The notes below the pieces were generated by a model. That model saw nothing but the letters and a program-made list of their open reading frames with translations, was not told the DNA's origin and searched no databases. A stretch of DNA of 64,000 bases from CAWIDU01 sp963835055. GTDB taxonomy: Bacteria; Patescibacteriota; Saccharimonadia; Saccharimonadales; UBA4665. Both the position numbers and the translations under genes were made by a program. The DNA lies in the NCBI GenBank assembly GCA_963835055.1, contig CAWIDU010000001.1:248001-312000 (forward strand), in the 5' to 3' direction. Position 1 is the first letter of the stretch; each line of letters opens with the position of its first letter. This document shows, piece after piece, positions 8,614-17,596 of the stretch.

Positions 8614-9537
8614 ATGGATGAGAAAGCTTTGGGTAAAAGGCTTCAGGAAGCACGCCAAGCGGCTGGTTTGACGCAGCAACAGCTGTGCCAGAAAGCCAAT
8701 CTCAGTTTCTCGACGCTAGCCAAGATTGAACGCGGAGCCATCAAGGCGCCGTCGATTTTCACCGTGCAGGCAATTGGAGTGGCGCTGGGTCAAGGCCTCG
8801 ATGAATTGATGGGCGATGTCGGGGTGAGCGCTCGTCAACTCAGTAAGACCAAGAGTGGCGCCAGCTTTATTTACTTCGACGTTAACGGTTGTCTGGTACA
8901 TCTCTACCAGCGGGCTTTCACGAAGTTGGCGGCCGATACCGGCGCCTCGGCCGACATCGTTGAAACAGCCTTCTGGCACTACAACGACGAGGCCTGCCGA
9001 GGCACCATGAGCATGAGCGATTTCAACGCCAAATTGGCCGAGCGTATTGGTGTCGCCAGCGTCGATTGGCCGAAGTGCTATCTCGAAACTATCGAGCCGA
9101 TTGCCGAGATGCAAGAGCTAATTCAGTGGGCTGCTGAGCACTATCGCATCGGGCTGTTGACCAATACCATGTCCGGGCTGCTGGGCACCATGCGCCAGAA
9201 CGACCAAATACCCAACCTCCATTATGACGCCATTGTCGATTCCTCAGAGGTGGGAGTAATCAAACCAGAAGCCAAAATCTATGAAATCGCCCAACAGCGC
9301 GCCGGCGTCCCAGCTAACGAAATCCTCTTCATCGATGACGACCGCGTCAACCTGATGGCAGCTGAAAAATTGGGCTGGCACGTGCTCGGCTTCGACGATT
9401 CTCATCCCGAAGAATCAGCCGTGCGTGTTCGCCAAGCCTTGGAACCGACGCCTGAAACTGAAAGAGAGCCTGTTGCTGAGACCTCCGAGCCCAAACCAGC
9501 AGCTATGACTGAAAGCGCTTTTGTTCCTGCTCAATAG
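8614..9537 (+). CDS. XRE helix-turn-helix fused to a HAD-like hydrolase
   Basis: 307 residues. Residues 1-70 form an XRE/Cro-type DNA-binding domain (KRLQEARQAAGLTQQQLCQKANLSFSTLAKIERG). Residues about 88-275 are a HAD domain: motif I YFDVNGCLV, motif II LLTNT, Lys in GVIKPEAKIY and motif III FIDDDRVNLMAAE. The second Asp of motif I (DxD) is Asn here, which in HAD enzymes usually lowers phosphatase activity. The tail (about 280-307) is Pro/Glu-rich. A regulator that senses a phosphorylated ligand or protein is a reasonable guess. TAACAT ends 6 bases before the start. The 3' end overlaps the valS 3' end by 35 bases (convergent). Confidence 0.82.
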   Translation: MDEKALGKRLQEARQAAGLTQQQLCQKANLSFSTLAKIERGAIKAPSIFTVQAIGVALGQGLDELMGDVGVSARQLSKTKSGASFIYFDVNGCLVHLYQRAFTKLAADTGASADIVETAFWHYNDEACRGTMSMSDFNAKLAERIGVASVDWPKCYLETIEPIAEMQELIQWAAEHYRIGLLTNTMSGLLGTMRQNDQIPNLHYDAIVDSSEVGVIKPEAKIYEIAQQRAGVPANEILFIDDDRVNLMAAEKLGWHVLGFDDSHPEESAVRVRQALEPTPETEREPVAETSEPKPAAMTESAFVPAQ

Positions 9538-12142
9538 TTTTCAGTAGTTCCTGAGCTGTTTTTAGCTGATTCTTGGTCTCCGCAACGACCTCTGTTGGAG
9601 CGCCGCTAACATAACTCTTGTTGGCCAAGCGCTGCTCTAACTGGTTAATCAGTGCCTTTTGCTGACTCACCTTCCCTGCCAGCTCTTTGGCGTAATCACG
9701 GGCTTTGGCCGGATCAATGTCCAGCCAGCAGCGGTATTTGGTACTTGTTAAATACAGACCATTGCTGGTGTCTTTGGTTTGGCTAACACCTTTCAAACGA
9801 GCCAAATGCTTGATAGTATCGGCGTTTTCGTGCAGAAATTCGACGTTGTCGTGGTGAAGCGTAACCCCGGAAACTTTCAGAGCCCGGATTATATAACGAG
9901 CCTCCACAATAATGCTTCTTAAGTCTTCGAAATTTCGAGCCTGTTGTTTATCGGAATCAATAACCTTTTCTAGCTCGCGGCTGGCCAGGATCGAGTCTTT
10001 TTCCCAAGCCAGGGTTTGCCAAATCGTCTCTGTCACGAACGGTGCGAAAGGGTGTGCGAGGAGCAAAGTTTGCTCAAGCAAATACGCCAATAAAGGCTTA
10101 TTTGGCACGCTCTTGCTGGCTTCAATGTGCCAGTCTGCCAAATCATCCCACACGAAGTGGTATAGACGATTATATGCATCATGAAAACGGAAATTTTCGA
10201 GGTCGAATGAAATATTTTGTTGGTATGTTCGTATTTTGTCTAGTATCCAGTGGTCGGCGGCAGATTCCGGTTTCGGCCCTTCCCTGCCCGACCTTTCACC
10301 GACCGTGTCTTCAACGTAGCGCGCTACGTTCCAGAGCTTATTGGCGAAGTTACGGTTGGCAATAATTTTGCTGCGGCCCATGCGCTGGTCGTTGCCAGCC
10401 GACATACCCTGCACCAACGCCAGGCGCAGCGCGTCGGTGCCGAATTCCGGGATGACTTCCAGCGGGTCAATAATAGTCTCCGGATCGCTTTTGCTCATCT
10501 TGCGGCCGCCCTCAGTTCGAACCAGACCATGCAAGTAGACAATCTTAAAGGGAACTTCACCTGTCATATAAGTCGTTGCCAAAATCATCCGCGCCACCCA
10601 GAAAAACAGGATGTCCCAGCCGGTCTCCATCACAGAGGTCGGATGGTAAGTTTGGAAGTCGACACTCTTCTTCAATAAGTCATCAAACGACAGACTATAA
10701 TCGCGAGCCAAATTCTGATCAACCAGCGTGCTCCAAGTCCATAGTGCCGAGCTAAACCAGGTGTCTAATGTATCCGGATCCTGCTCCCAGGCATGCCAGC
10801 CTTCGCTCTGGTCGGTCGGCGGCTGGACGCCGACGTAGGTCTCTTCGCGGCCGTCCGTATCACTCCGGTACCAAACCGGAATACGATGCCCCCACCAAAT
10901 TTGCCGGCTGATGCACCAGTCCCGCAAGTTATCAATCCAACTAAAGTAAACTTTCTCGAAATTCTTGGGAATAATATTGATATCACCATCGCGCACGACG
11001 CTTTGCATAACTTCTTTCAGGCTATGCTTCTTCCCTTTCCACTTAACGGCCGGTTTGTTGACGTCAACAAACCACTGCAAGCGGATTTGGGGCTCAATAA
11101 CACCTTTGCCACGGCTGTTAACGGAGATATTATGGACATAATTGTCATCGACTTTGATTAACAGGCCTTTGGCTTTCAATTTGTCGACGATCTTCGGCCG
11201 GGCTCCTTTGATGGGCAAGCCCTCGAACTCGCCAGCGATTGGCAGCAGTTTCCCGTGAAAGTCGATAATCTGTTCGCGATCCAAATTATGGCGCTCGGCA
11301 ATGTCGAAATCGGTCTGGTCGTGCCACGGTGTAATAGTCATGACGCCGGTGCCAAATTTGGGATCGACGGCCTTATCCTTGATAACCGTCGCTGTCACCT
11401 TGCCGTTAATCCATTCGGCTTCGAAAGTGTCGCCTTGCCTGTACTTGGCGTAACGTTTATCGTCGGGGTGCATGACGACGTATTTGTCACCGAACTTGGT
11501 CTCCGGCCGGGCGGTGCCGATTTCGAACGGGCCGTATCTGAAAGTATAAAATTTGCCTTTTTCCTCCTTGTGCTCGACCTCGTCGTCGGAGACATTGGTT
11601 TCCAAAACCGGATCCCAGTTCACAATGCGATGACCTCTGTAAATCAAGCCATCGTTATACATTTTGACGAAGGTCTCGTTGACGCAGCGCGTCAGTGCAT
11701 CATCCAGGGTGTAGCGTAGACGAGTCCAGTCAGCGCTGGCACCCATCGCCCGCAACTGGAGCAAGATTCTATCCTGATTGGCGCCAACAAACTCTTTAAC
11801 CCGAACGATGAACTCTTCACGACCGATTTCATGTTTGCTAGTTCCCTGTTCAGCCAGCATCTTTTCAACTAGGTTATCGGTGGCAATGGCGGCGTGGTCA
11901 GTACCTGGCAACCAGAGTACGTCTTTCCCCTGTTGACGGGCATGTCGGGCCAAAATATCCTGCAAAGTTACAAACAACGCACTGCCAATGTGCAGCGTGG
12001 CGGTCTCGTTCGGCGGCGGCATGCTAATCGAGAAGTGTTCTTTGTGGCTGCCAGGATCGGCGGTGAATACCCCGCTCTGCTCCCAGAGCGCATAGATGTC
12101 AGTCTCGTACTGCTTGGCCTCGTACACCTTAGGCAACTTCAT
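9503..12142 (-). CDS. valS: Valyl-tRNA synthetase
   Basis: 879 residues, normal for ValRS. The class I HIGH box is present as PPPNETATLHIGSALFV near residue 45, and KMSKS in GGRKMSKSDPETIIDP. The editing domain region and the C-terminal coiled coil (KELAGKVSQQKALINQLEQ) that contacts tRNA are present. It charges tRNA-Val in the cytoplasm. The start is 7 bases after a minus-strand TATAGT, giving a leaderless or near-leaderless mRNA. It converges with the XRE-HAD gene. Confidence 0.96.
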   Translation of the reverse strand: MKLPKVYEAKQYETDIYALWEQSGVFTADPGSHKEHFSISMPPPNETATLHIGSALFVTLQDILARHARQQGKDVLWLPGTDHAAIATDNLVEKMLAEQGTSKHEIGREEFIVRVKEFVGANQDRILLQLRAMGASADWTRLRYTLDDALTRCVNETFVKMYNDGLIYRGHRIVNWDPVLETNVSDDEVEHKEEKGKFYTFRYGPFEIGTARPETKFGDKYVVMHPDDKRYAKYRQGDTFEAEWINGKVTATVIKDKAVDPKFGTGVMTITPWHDQTDFDIAERHNLDREQIIDFHGKLLPIAGEFEGLPIKGARPKIVDKLKAKGLLIKVDDNYVHNISVNSRGKGVIEPQIRLQWFVDVNKPAVKWKGKKHSLKEVMQSVVRDGDINIIPKNFEKVYFSWIDNLRDWCISRQIWWGHRIPVWYRSDTDGREETYVGVQPPTDQSEGWHAWEQDPDTLDTWFSSALWTWSTLVDQNLARDYSLSFDDLLKKSVDFQTYHPTSVMETGWDILFFWVARMILATTYMTGEVPFKIVYLHGLVRTEGGRKMSKSDPETIIDPLEVIPEFGTDALRLALVQGMSAGNDQRMGRSKIIANRNFANKLWNVARYVEDTVGERSGREGPKPESAADHWILDKIRTYQQNISFDLENFRFHDAYNRLYHFVWDDLADWHIEASKSVPNKPLLAYLLEQTLLLAHPFAPFVTETIWQTLAWEKDSILASRELEKVIDSDKQQARNFEDLRSIIVEARYIIRALKVSGVTLHHDNVEFLHENADTIKHLARLKGVSQTKDTSNGLYLTSTKYRCWLDIDPAKARDYAKELAGKVSQQKALINQLEQRLANKSYVSGAPTEVVAETKNQLKTAQELLKTIEQEQKRFQS

Positions 12143-12149
12143 GATTTCT

Positions 12150-12155
12150 ACTATA
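12150..12155 (-). promoter_or_regulatory. -10 box (TATAGT) of valS
   Basis: On the minus strand TATAGT is followed by 7 bases and then the valS ATG. Same spacing as the other leaderless candidates of this window. Confidence 0.55.
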
Positions 12156-12217
12156 CCACCTCTGTAATTATTCCTGAAATGGGCTATTCATATATATATG
12201 AGCGAACAAAAAGCAAA

Positions 12218-13276
12218 CTACATCGACAGATTAGGTTCGATGGCCAGGGTATAGGGGTCGGCTTCTGGGTGCTTGGCCTTGGACATGAAGCAGCCCAGTG
12301 TGGCCACCATGGCACCATTGTCGGTGCATAATTTCATATCTGGAAATTCGATGGATAAGGGAAGTGCCTCTGATAATTGGCGACGCAACTCGCCGCTAGC
12401 GGCCACGCCACCGGCGATGACGACGCTCTTAGGCTGAAATTCTTCACAGGCTAGCTTGGCCTTGCCGACAATCGTTTCGATGGCAGTCCGTTGGAAGCTG
12501 GCCGCAATGTCGGCTTTCTGGGCTTCGGAGAGGCGTTCTGGCAGCTTCGTAGAGGGGAAATCGTAATTCTCCCCAATTTGGGCCTGGGCCAGGCGCAGAA
12601 CGGCCGTTTTCAGCCCGCTGAAGCTGAAATCATATTTATCCATCTTGGCTTTCGGGAGTGAGAAGGCTTTGGGGTCGCCCTGGGCGGCGGCTTTTTCCAC
12701 CGAAGGGCCGCCAGGGTAGGGCAGGCCGAGCATTTTGGCGATTTTGTCGAACGCCTCGCCAATAGCGTCGTCGTAAGTCTCACCCAGCAAATCGTAATCG
12801 GTGTGGTTGTGGAACAGAACAAGTTCGCTATGTTTACCGGAAACGATAATCGCCAGCATTGGGAATTCCGGCTGGGTTTGCCGGAGTTGATAACCGGGCA
12901 GGGAAGTCCTGGTCAAGAAGTTGGCGTAGACGTGAGCGTGGACGTGGTTGATAGCATAGAGCGGCTTGTCGTGAGCAATCGCCAGGGTGCGGGCGGTCAT
13001 CACGCCAATTAACAAACTGCCGCCGAGCCCGGCGCCGTAAGTGACGGCAATGCCATCGATGTCTTGCCAGTCGCATTTCGCGTTCCCCAAAGCTTGGTCG
13101 ATAACCGGCAGGATCACCTCGATATGACTGCGGGCAGCGATTTCTGGCACCACGCCGCCATAAGGCACGTGCAAGTCGATGCTCGAAGCCACGACGTTGC
13201 TGAGTAATTTGTAACCGTCTTCGACCACGGCCGCTGCCGTCTCGTCGCAGCTAGTCTCCATTCCCAAGATTTTCAT
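12218..13276 (-). CDS. tsaD: tRNA N6-threonylcarbamoyladenosine transferase, catalytic subunit TsaD
   Basis: The family opening MKILGMETSCDETAAAVVED is followed by the metal-binding HVHAHVYAN (HxxxH) near residue 110, and by GGPSVEKAA and VIAGGVAASGELR of the ASKHA ATPase fold. TsaD transfers threonylcarbamoyl to A37 of ANN-decoding tRNAs together with TsaB and TsaE, neither of which is in this window. An upstream in-frame ATG (13288) is possible. The family start, and a TATGCT hexamer ending 7 bases before it, favour 13276. Confidence 0.95.
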   Translation of the reverse strand: MKILGMETSCDETAAAVVEDGYKLLSNVVASSIDLHVPYGGVVPEIAARSHIEVILPVIDQALGNAKCDWQDIDGIAVTYGAGLGGSLLIGVMTARTLAIAHDKPLYAINHVHAHVYANFLTRTSLPGYQLRQTQPEFPMLAIIVSGKHSELVLFHNHTDYDLLGETYDDAIGEAFDKIAKMLGLPYPGGPSVEKAAAQGDPKAFSLPKAKMDKYDFSFSGLKTAVLRLAQAQIGENYDFPSTKLPERLSEAQKADIAASFQRTAIETIVGKAKLACEEFQPKSVVIAGGVAASGELRRQLSEALPLSIEFPDMKLCTDNGAMVATLGCFMSKAKHPEADPYTLAIEPNLSM

Positions 13277-13308
13277 CTTTTCAAGCATATCACGGAAGAA
13301 GCGTTAAA

Positions 13309-13337
13309 TTGACAAAATAGCCCTTTTTTGCTACAAT
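13309..13337 (+). promoter_or_regulatory. Consensus sigma-70 promoter (TTGACA-17-TACAAT)
   Basis: TTGACA at 13309-13314 and TACAAT at 13332-13337 are separated by 17 bases. The predicted start near 13344 leaves a leader of about 20 bases before the ATG at 13364, unlike the leaderless genes around it. Confidence 0.8.
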
Positions 13338-13363
13338 ATGTTAATTGCTTTAAATATTAAATT

Positions 13364-14818
13364 ATGACAGAAGTAATGCAACCACCAGTTATACCAGACC
13401 AAGGGCAGCCCAGCTTTGAGCAAGTCCAACCGTCACCGCACAACATTGTGTTATATAAATCAGGTGAAAATGCTCGCAAAGTAAGTGAATTTGGTGTCGA
13501 AAAAAATGCCGGGGAATTTCTGCCGCATGAGCTGCTGGCCTATGACGGTTCAATAATTACTACCAATACCGGCAACCGTTACTTCTTAAAAGCCCATAAC
13601 CACGGCTCAAGCTACCGAGAGCGTATCACCCAACTTGATACCCCCGAAGGAACGGTCTCAGAGTGGGTATTGGATGGTTCAAATGATGCCAGTGTTGTCG
13701 TCGGTGAAAAGTGGGGCTTCGATATGGCTAGTTCTGAAGAAGACGAAGACTTTGTTACAAAAGTAGAAATAGACGATGGTCTCGTTAACCCCAGAACTTT
13801 TAACGCAGACGGGTTGCTTCACAGTGTTCATGAAGTATCAGTAGGTCATGGTAAAGAAGACCCATTCTTGGAGGCTGAACGCCAAGCTCAGGCCATGGCA
13901 GCTGATATTGAGGTGCCAACCGAACCAAATCAAACTGCTGCCTCAGAAACCGTTAAGGCCAAGCCAGAACGAATTGTCTACCCCTTAAACCAGAACAAAG
14001 ACGCGTTTATTGTCTCTGAGTATGCCCAAGACGGTATGGAAGTTGCTTTCGCCAACCTGCCTGAAGCGCGAGTAGTAGAACGCCGCATTTTGATTACTAC
14101 TAAGAGCGGCGAAGAGCTCTATATCTATGATGATAAAATTTTTAATCCTAAGGACAAAACCCCCGAAGGGCAGCTGCGCCAGCATGCAATAGGTGACAAC
14201 CGTATGTTGCCAACGTTAAAAATCGGAGAAAAATACGATCTCGCTGGCATTAGCACTGATGAAGTCGCTAAGGTCGAAATATTTGTTGCAAAAATTAGTC
14301 GTGACAATGTTGAAGAGTTTGAAAAATTTGGCAAAAGCCCTAATGCTGGCGACCGGATCAATCGATTCGCTGAGTTAGAAAAATTCTTATCAGATACGGG
14401 TTACATAGCAGAGTATCCGCAAAAGACTTCTCGGGGACTGTTCCAAAAACCCGAAAAGCCTGAAAAAACTCCGCGCATCAAACGCAATTTGAAATTGCTT
14501 GGTCGTAACGCACTCTTGGCAACAGGCTATACGATTCAGAATCAGTACGAACTTGGCAAGAACGCTGCAAGTAAGACTAGTCGTGTCGCTACAAGTTTGA
14601 GGACTGGTTCTATGAACATAGTTCGCGGTGTAGTTGAGGGTCAAAAGCGCGATATGGCTGAAATCAGAGAACTTCGACAACGACAACGTGCAGAACGAAG
14701 AGCACATAAGCAAGTATCCAGCACGGATAACAATACACTGACCAAGAAAAAGCAAAGCACTGGTCGTGGGCGCAAGATTGAGCCTGCGAAACCAGTTGAA
14801 CCGCGCAAAATTACTTAG
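13364..14818 (+). CDS. Unknown 484-residue protein with duplicated domain and basic C-terminus
   Basis: A Pro/Gln-rich N-terminus (1-25) is followed by two similar beta-rich units. One is at about 25-160 (IVLYKSGENARKVSEFG... SIITTNTGNRYFLKAHN) and one at about 205-310 (IVYPLNQNKDAFIVSEYA... RILITTKSGEELYIYDD). Both show the same order of an I-V-Y/L-Y strand, a VSEF/VSEY step and an ITT-x-x-G-N/E-x-Y hairpin. A charged C-terminal region (about 380-484) rich in Arg/Lys could bind nucleic acid or the membrane surface. Codon use is AT-richer than tsaD or the Mur ligase. No family recognised; probably cytoplasmic. Confidence 0.7.
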   Translation: MTEVMQPPVIPDQGQPSFEQVQPSPHNIVLYKSGENARKVSEFGVEKNAGEFLPHELLAYDGSIITTNTGNRYFLKAHNHGSSYRERITQLDTPEGTVSEWVLDGSNDASVVVGEKWGFDMASSEEDEDFVTKVEIDDGLVNPRTFNADGLLHSVHEVSVGHGKEDPFLEAERQAQAMAADIEVPTEPNQTAASETVKAKPERIVYPLNQNKDAFIVSEYAQDGMEVAFANLPEARVVERRILITTKSGEELYIYDDKIFNPKDKTPEGQLRQHAIGDNRMLPTLKIGEKYDLAGISTDEVAKVEIFVAKISRDNVEEFEKFGKSPNAGDRINRFAELEKFLSDTGYIAEYPQKTSRGLFQKPEKPEKTPRIKRNLKLLGRNALLATGYTIQNQYELGKNAASKTSRVATSLRTGSMNIVRGVVEGQKRDMAEIRELRQRQRAERRAHKQVSSTDNNTLTKKKQSTGRGRKIEPAKPVEPRKIT

Positions 14819-14827
14819 GCGATCAGC

Positions 14828-14833
14828 TATACT
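14828..14833 (+). promoter_or_regulatory. -10 box (TATACT) of the Mur ligase gene
   Basis: TATACT ends 7 bases before the ATG at 14841, and no Shine-Dalgarno is present. Confidence 0.6.
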
Positions 14834-14840
14834 TTAGTTA

Positions 14841-16205
14841 ATGAATCTTCGCTCAGTCGTCAAGAAGTTTATCCCTGTCGGTCTATTTGCGGTGGTTGAG
14901 CCTTATGGGCATTTGGGCGAGGCCGTGCTGGAGAATATTGCCTACGGTTTCCCGGCGCGCAAGCTGAAAGTTATCGGTGTTACAGGCACAGCTGGCAAGA
15001 CCACGACCTGTACGCTGATTACTCATATGTTGCGCGAAAGCGGCTACAAAGTGGCGATGATGACAACGGTGGCCATCGATTACGGTGACGGCCGTGGCGC
15101 CCAGCACAATACGACGCGGATGACTTCGCTGGGATCATTGAAGTTGCTGCAAGCCATCAAACAGATTCGGGCTAACAGGGTGGAGTGGTTGGTGCTGGAG
15201 ACGACCAGCCACGCTCTCGTGCAGCACCGTGTCTGGGGCATTCCATATAGCATTGTGGCTTTCACCAATCTCAGCCACGACAACGTCGATTATCACGGGA
15301 CTTTCGAGAACTATCGGAAGGCCAAACTGATGCTGTTTCGGCAGTGCGACCGCAATCGGCGCGGTAAGCGGATTGGCGTCACCAATATCGACGATCCCAG
15401 CGGCGAGATGTTTGCCAAGGCGATTAAGAACCCGGTTCGCTATGGGCTGAAAGCTGGTGATTTGCGGGCCTCGGATGTTAAATTGTCGTCCACCGAAAGT
15501 CGATTCAAGGCCGTGATCGGCGAGGACGAATACGATATTGCCAGTAATTTGCCTGGCACCTTCAATGTCTATAACTGCTTGGCGGCGATTGGCGTGGCGC
15601 GGGCCGCTGGGCTGAGCAAAGACCAGATCGAGACGAGCGTTGCCAGCCTGAAGAGCGTCGAAGGCCGGATGAATATTATTGATGAAGGGCAAGATTTCAG
15701 CGTGATTGTCGATTACGCGCCGACGCCGGACGGTTTCGAGCAGGTTTACGCCGCCGTTAAGCCGACGGCGAAGGGCCGGATTATTACTGTTTTCGGTTCA
15801 GCCGGCCGGCGCGATACGCTCAAGCGGCCGATTCAAGGTGAAATTGCCGGCAAAAACTCGGACATCGTGATCTTGACCGAAGAAGATGACCGCGATCAGG
15901 ACGGCATGAAAATTATTGAAGAGATTGCGGCTGGCGCCGAAAAAGCTGGCAAAGTGAAAGACAAAGATTTGCTATTCATCCACCAGCGCGAAGAGGCTGT
16001 CCAGAAAGCCATCGACTTGGCGCGCAAAGATGATCTGGTGCTAGTGCTCGGCAAGGGCGAAGAAACGGTGATCATTACCAACAAGCCTGGTTTCAAACCG
16101 GCGCCGGGACATATTTATAACGAAGCGACGGATGCCATTAGGCGGTCCTACAATGATACGGCCGCAACTCGGGCGGCGCTCAAGAAGCGTTTGAAGAAAA
16201 GCTAG
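14841..16205 (+). CDS. murE: Mur ligase family protein, MurE-like, with shortened N-terminal domain
   Basis: 454 residues. P-loop GVTGTAGKTTT at 47-57; central-domain motifs TTSHALVQHRVWGI and FTNLSHDNVDYHGTFENY; C-terminal VDYAPTPDGF and VFGSAGRRD. MurE adds the third amino acid to UDP-MurNAc-L-Ala-D-Glu. The usual first domain (about 100 residues, UDP-binding) is reduced to about 40 residues, so substrate binding may differ. The DNPR motif that selects diaminopimelate is replaced by EEDDRDQ, so neither DAP nor Lys use can be read off with confidence. The 3' end overlaps the convergent arginase by 4 bases. Confidence 0.82.
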   Translation: MNLRSVVKKFIPVGLFAVVEPYGHLGEAVLENIAYGFPARKLKVIGVTGTAGKTTTCTLITHMLRESGYKVAMMTTVAIDYGDGRGAQHNTTRMTSLGSLKLLQAIKQIRANRVEWLVLETTSHALVQHRVWGIPYSIVAFTNLSHDNVDYHGTFENYRKAKLMLFRQCDRNRRGKRIGVTNIDDPSGEMFAKAIKNPVRYGLKAGDLRASDVKLSSTESRFKAVIGEDEYDIASNLPGTFNVYNCLAAIGVARAAGLSKDQIETSVASLKSVEGRMNIIDEGQDFSVIVDYAPTPDGFEQVYAAVKPTAKGRIITVFGSAGRRDTLKRPIQGEIAGKNSDIVILTEEDDRDQDGMKIIEEIAAGAEKAGKVKDKDLLFIHQREEAVQKAIDLARKDDLVLVLGKGEETVIITNKPGFKPAPGHIYNEATDAIRRSYNDTAATRAALKKRLKKS

Positions 16206-17137
16206 AGCTTGTTGCGTTCCATGTAGCCGGTGTACCAGCTGTATTCTTTGCCGAAGAAAGTGGCGATCAGCTCGATGCCCAGCTCGGCGGTTTTCTGGTC
16301 GACATCCTGCAGGGGGTTGTACTCGACGACGTCGATGCCGATGACCTTATTTTTCTTACCAATATATTGAGCAAGGACGGCGATTTCGCGGTAGGTCAGG
16401 CCCTTGGCGTTGGGCATACCGGCGCCGGGCGCGTAAATCCGGTCGATGGAGTCGAGGTCCAGACTGACCCAGATATTCGGCACTTTTGTGGCCAGCTCGT
16501 CGATCATTTTCAGGACCGGAGCCAGATTCTGGCTGAGTAAGTCGAAAAGGGTGAAAGTCCGGAGTTTCTCGCGTTCAATCAGGTCGATTTCGCCCTGGTC
16601 GAGGTCGCTGGCGCCGATGTGTAGCAGATTTTCCTTATTGATTTTGACCTGTTCGCCGTGGACGTGAGCCAGTTCCGGGGCGCCGAAACCCATCAGTGAG
16701 GCTAGGTGCATGCCATGGATGTTGCCGCTGAGCGTCGTCTGGTCGGTGTTCATGTCGCCGTGGGCGTCGAAGTAAATCAGGCCCAACTGGCCATTTAAGG
16801 CTACCGACGCGCCGGCTACGGCTCCCAAGCAGACAGAATGGTCGCCGCCGAGGACAACGACTTTTTGGCCTCTTTGGACGGCGAGTTCCGTTTTGCCGGC
16901 CAGGGCTTCGTTGACGCGAACAATTTCGTCGAGGTAGCGTAGCCGGGGGTTGCCAGGTTGCAGCTGGGCGCGGTCGCGGACGGCGACATCACCATCGTCG
17001 GTCACCGCCAAGCCGGCGGAGGCCAATTTCTCGCCGATTTTCTGATAACGGAAGGCGTCGGGGCCGACATCAACACCGAGGTTCTCGGCACCCAGGTCGA
17101 GCGGCGCGCCAATCAGCGTGACGGATGTGTCGGGCAT
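16202..17137 (-). CDS. Arginase/agmatinase family ureohydrolase
   Basis: 311 residues with the binuclear manganese motifs: GGDHSVCLG, FDAHGDMNT (DxHxD) and SLDLDSIDR (DxD). The C-terminal YREIAVLAQYIG and IDVVEYNP are also typical of arginases (RocF). It hydrolyses arginine to ornithine and urea, or a related guanidino compound. No other arginine catabolic genes are nearby, so it may serve host-derived arginine; saccharibacterial arginine use is known but arginase-specific roles here are inferred. A minus-strand TACAAT ends 6 bases before the ATG. Confidence 0.9.
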   Translation of the reverse strand: MPDTSVTLIGAPLDLGAENLGVDVGPDAFRYQKIGEKLASAGLAVTDDGDVAVRDRAQLQPGNPRLRYLDEIVRVNEALAGKTELAVQRGQKVVVLGGDHSVCLGAVAGASVALNGQLGLIYFDAHGDMNTDQTTLSGNIHGMHLASLMGFGAPELAHVHGEQVKINKENLLHIGASDLDQGEIDLIEREKLRTFTLFDLLSQNLAPVLKMIDELATKVPNIWVSLDLDSIDRIYAPGAGMPNAKGLTYREIAVLAQYIGKKNKVIGIDVVEYNPLQDVDQKTAELGIELIATFFGKEYSWYTGYMERNKL

Positions 17138-17143
17138 GTAAAA

Positions 17144-17149
17144 ATTGTA
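17144..17149 (-). promoter_or_regulatory. -10 box (TACAAT) of the arginase gene
   Basis: Read on the minus strand, TACAAT is followed by 6 bases and then the ATG, which predicts a leaderless mRNA. Confidence 0.6.
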
Positions 17150-17200
17150 GCACGGCGGTAGAATTGCAAAATCACCACCAGTGTTGTATTATATGTATAT

Positions 17201-17527
17201 ATGTCTGAAGGAAAAACTGATTTAGGTTCAGGAAATGAACTTTCTGGGCGAGAGGTGCTCGATATCTTCATTGGGCATCGAAACGCCATGGCCGCTAATA
17301 TTGGAGCGGATGACATCAGACATGAGGAGCTTAGGACACGCCACCCAGAACTTATCTCAAAACCCTACTTCATCAGGCGCGAAGGCCGAATTGCCGGTAG
17401 GCGCGAAGAGCTCGTAGGCATGACGGCACTGATAGAACGCGTAAGAGCTGAAATACACGGTGATGCGATTGGAGATGCGTCAATGCGGCAACAGCCAGAG
17501 AGCCAAGCCGACACTCCGGAGAGTTGA
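17201..17527 (+). CDS. Small unknown cytoplasmic protein (108 aa)
   Basis: A hydrophilic, helix-rich sequence starting MSEGKTDLGSGNELSGREV and ending in a Gln/Pro/Glu tail. A TATTAT hexamer ends 8 bases before the start, which is also the only well-placed ATG. No motif recognised. It is divergent from the arginase gene. Confidence 0.55.
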   Translation: MSEGKTDLGSGNELSGREVLDIFIGHRNAMAANIGADDIRHEELRTRHPELISKPYFIRREGRIAGRREELVGMTALIERVRAEIHGDAIGDASMRQQPESQADTPES

Positions 17528-17552
17528 CAAACATAAGCAGGTAGAGTATAAT
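17524..17552 (+). promoter_or_regulatory. Perfect consensus promoter (TTGACA-17-TATAAT)
   Basis: Both hexamers match consensus exactly with a 17-base spacer. The start should lie near 17559, giving a leader of about 38 bases with AAGGG before the ATG at 17597. It is the strongest-looking promoter in the window and drives a 96-residue unknown gene. Confidence 0.9.
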
Positions 17553-17596
17553 CTGATTATTGTTTACAAAACAAAAAAGATAAACAAGGGCAAAAA

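Noticed and set aside
12190..12252. Possible 18-codon plus-strand mini-gene (ATG at 12198) after a TATTCATATATAT run
   Set aside because: It overlaps the tsaD 3' end and has no recognisable product; the TA-run is enough to explain the promoter-like look.
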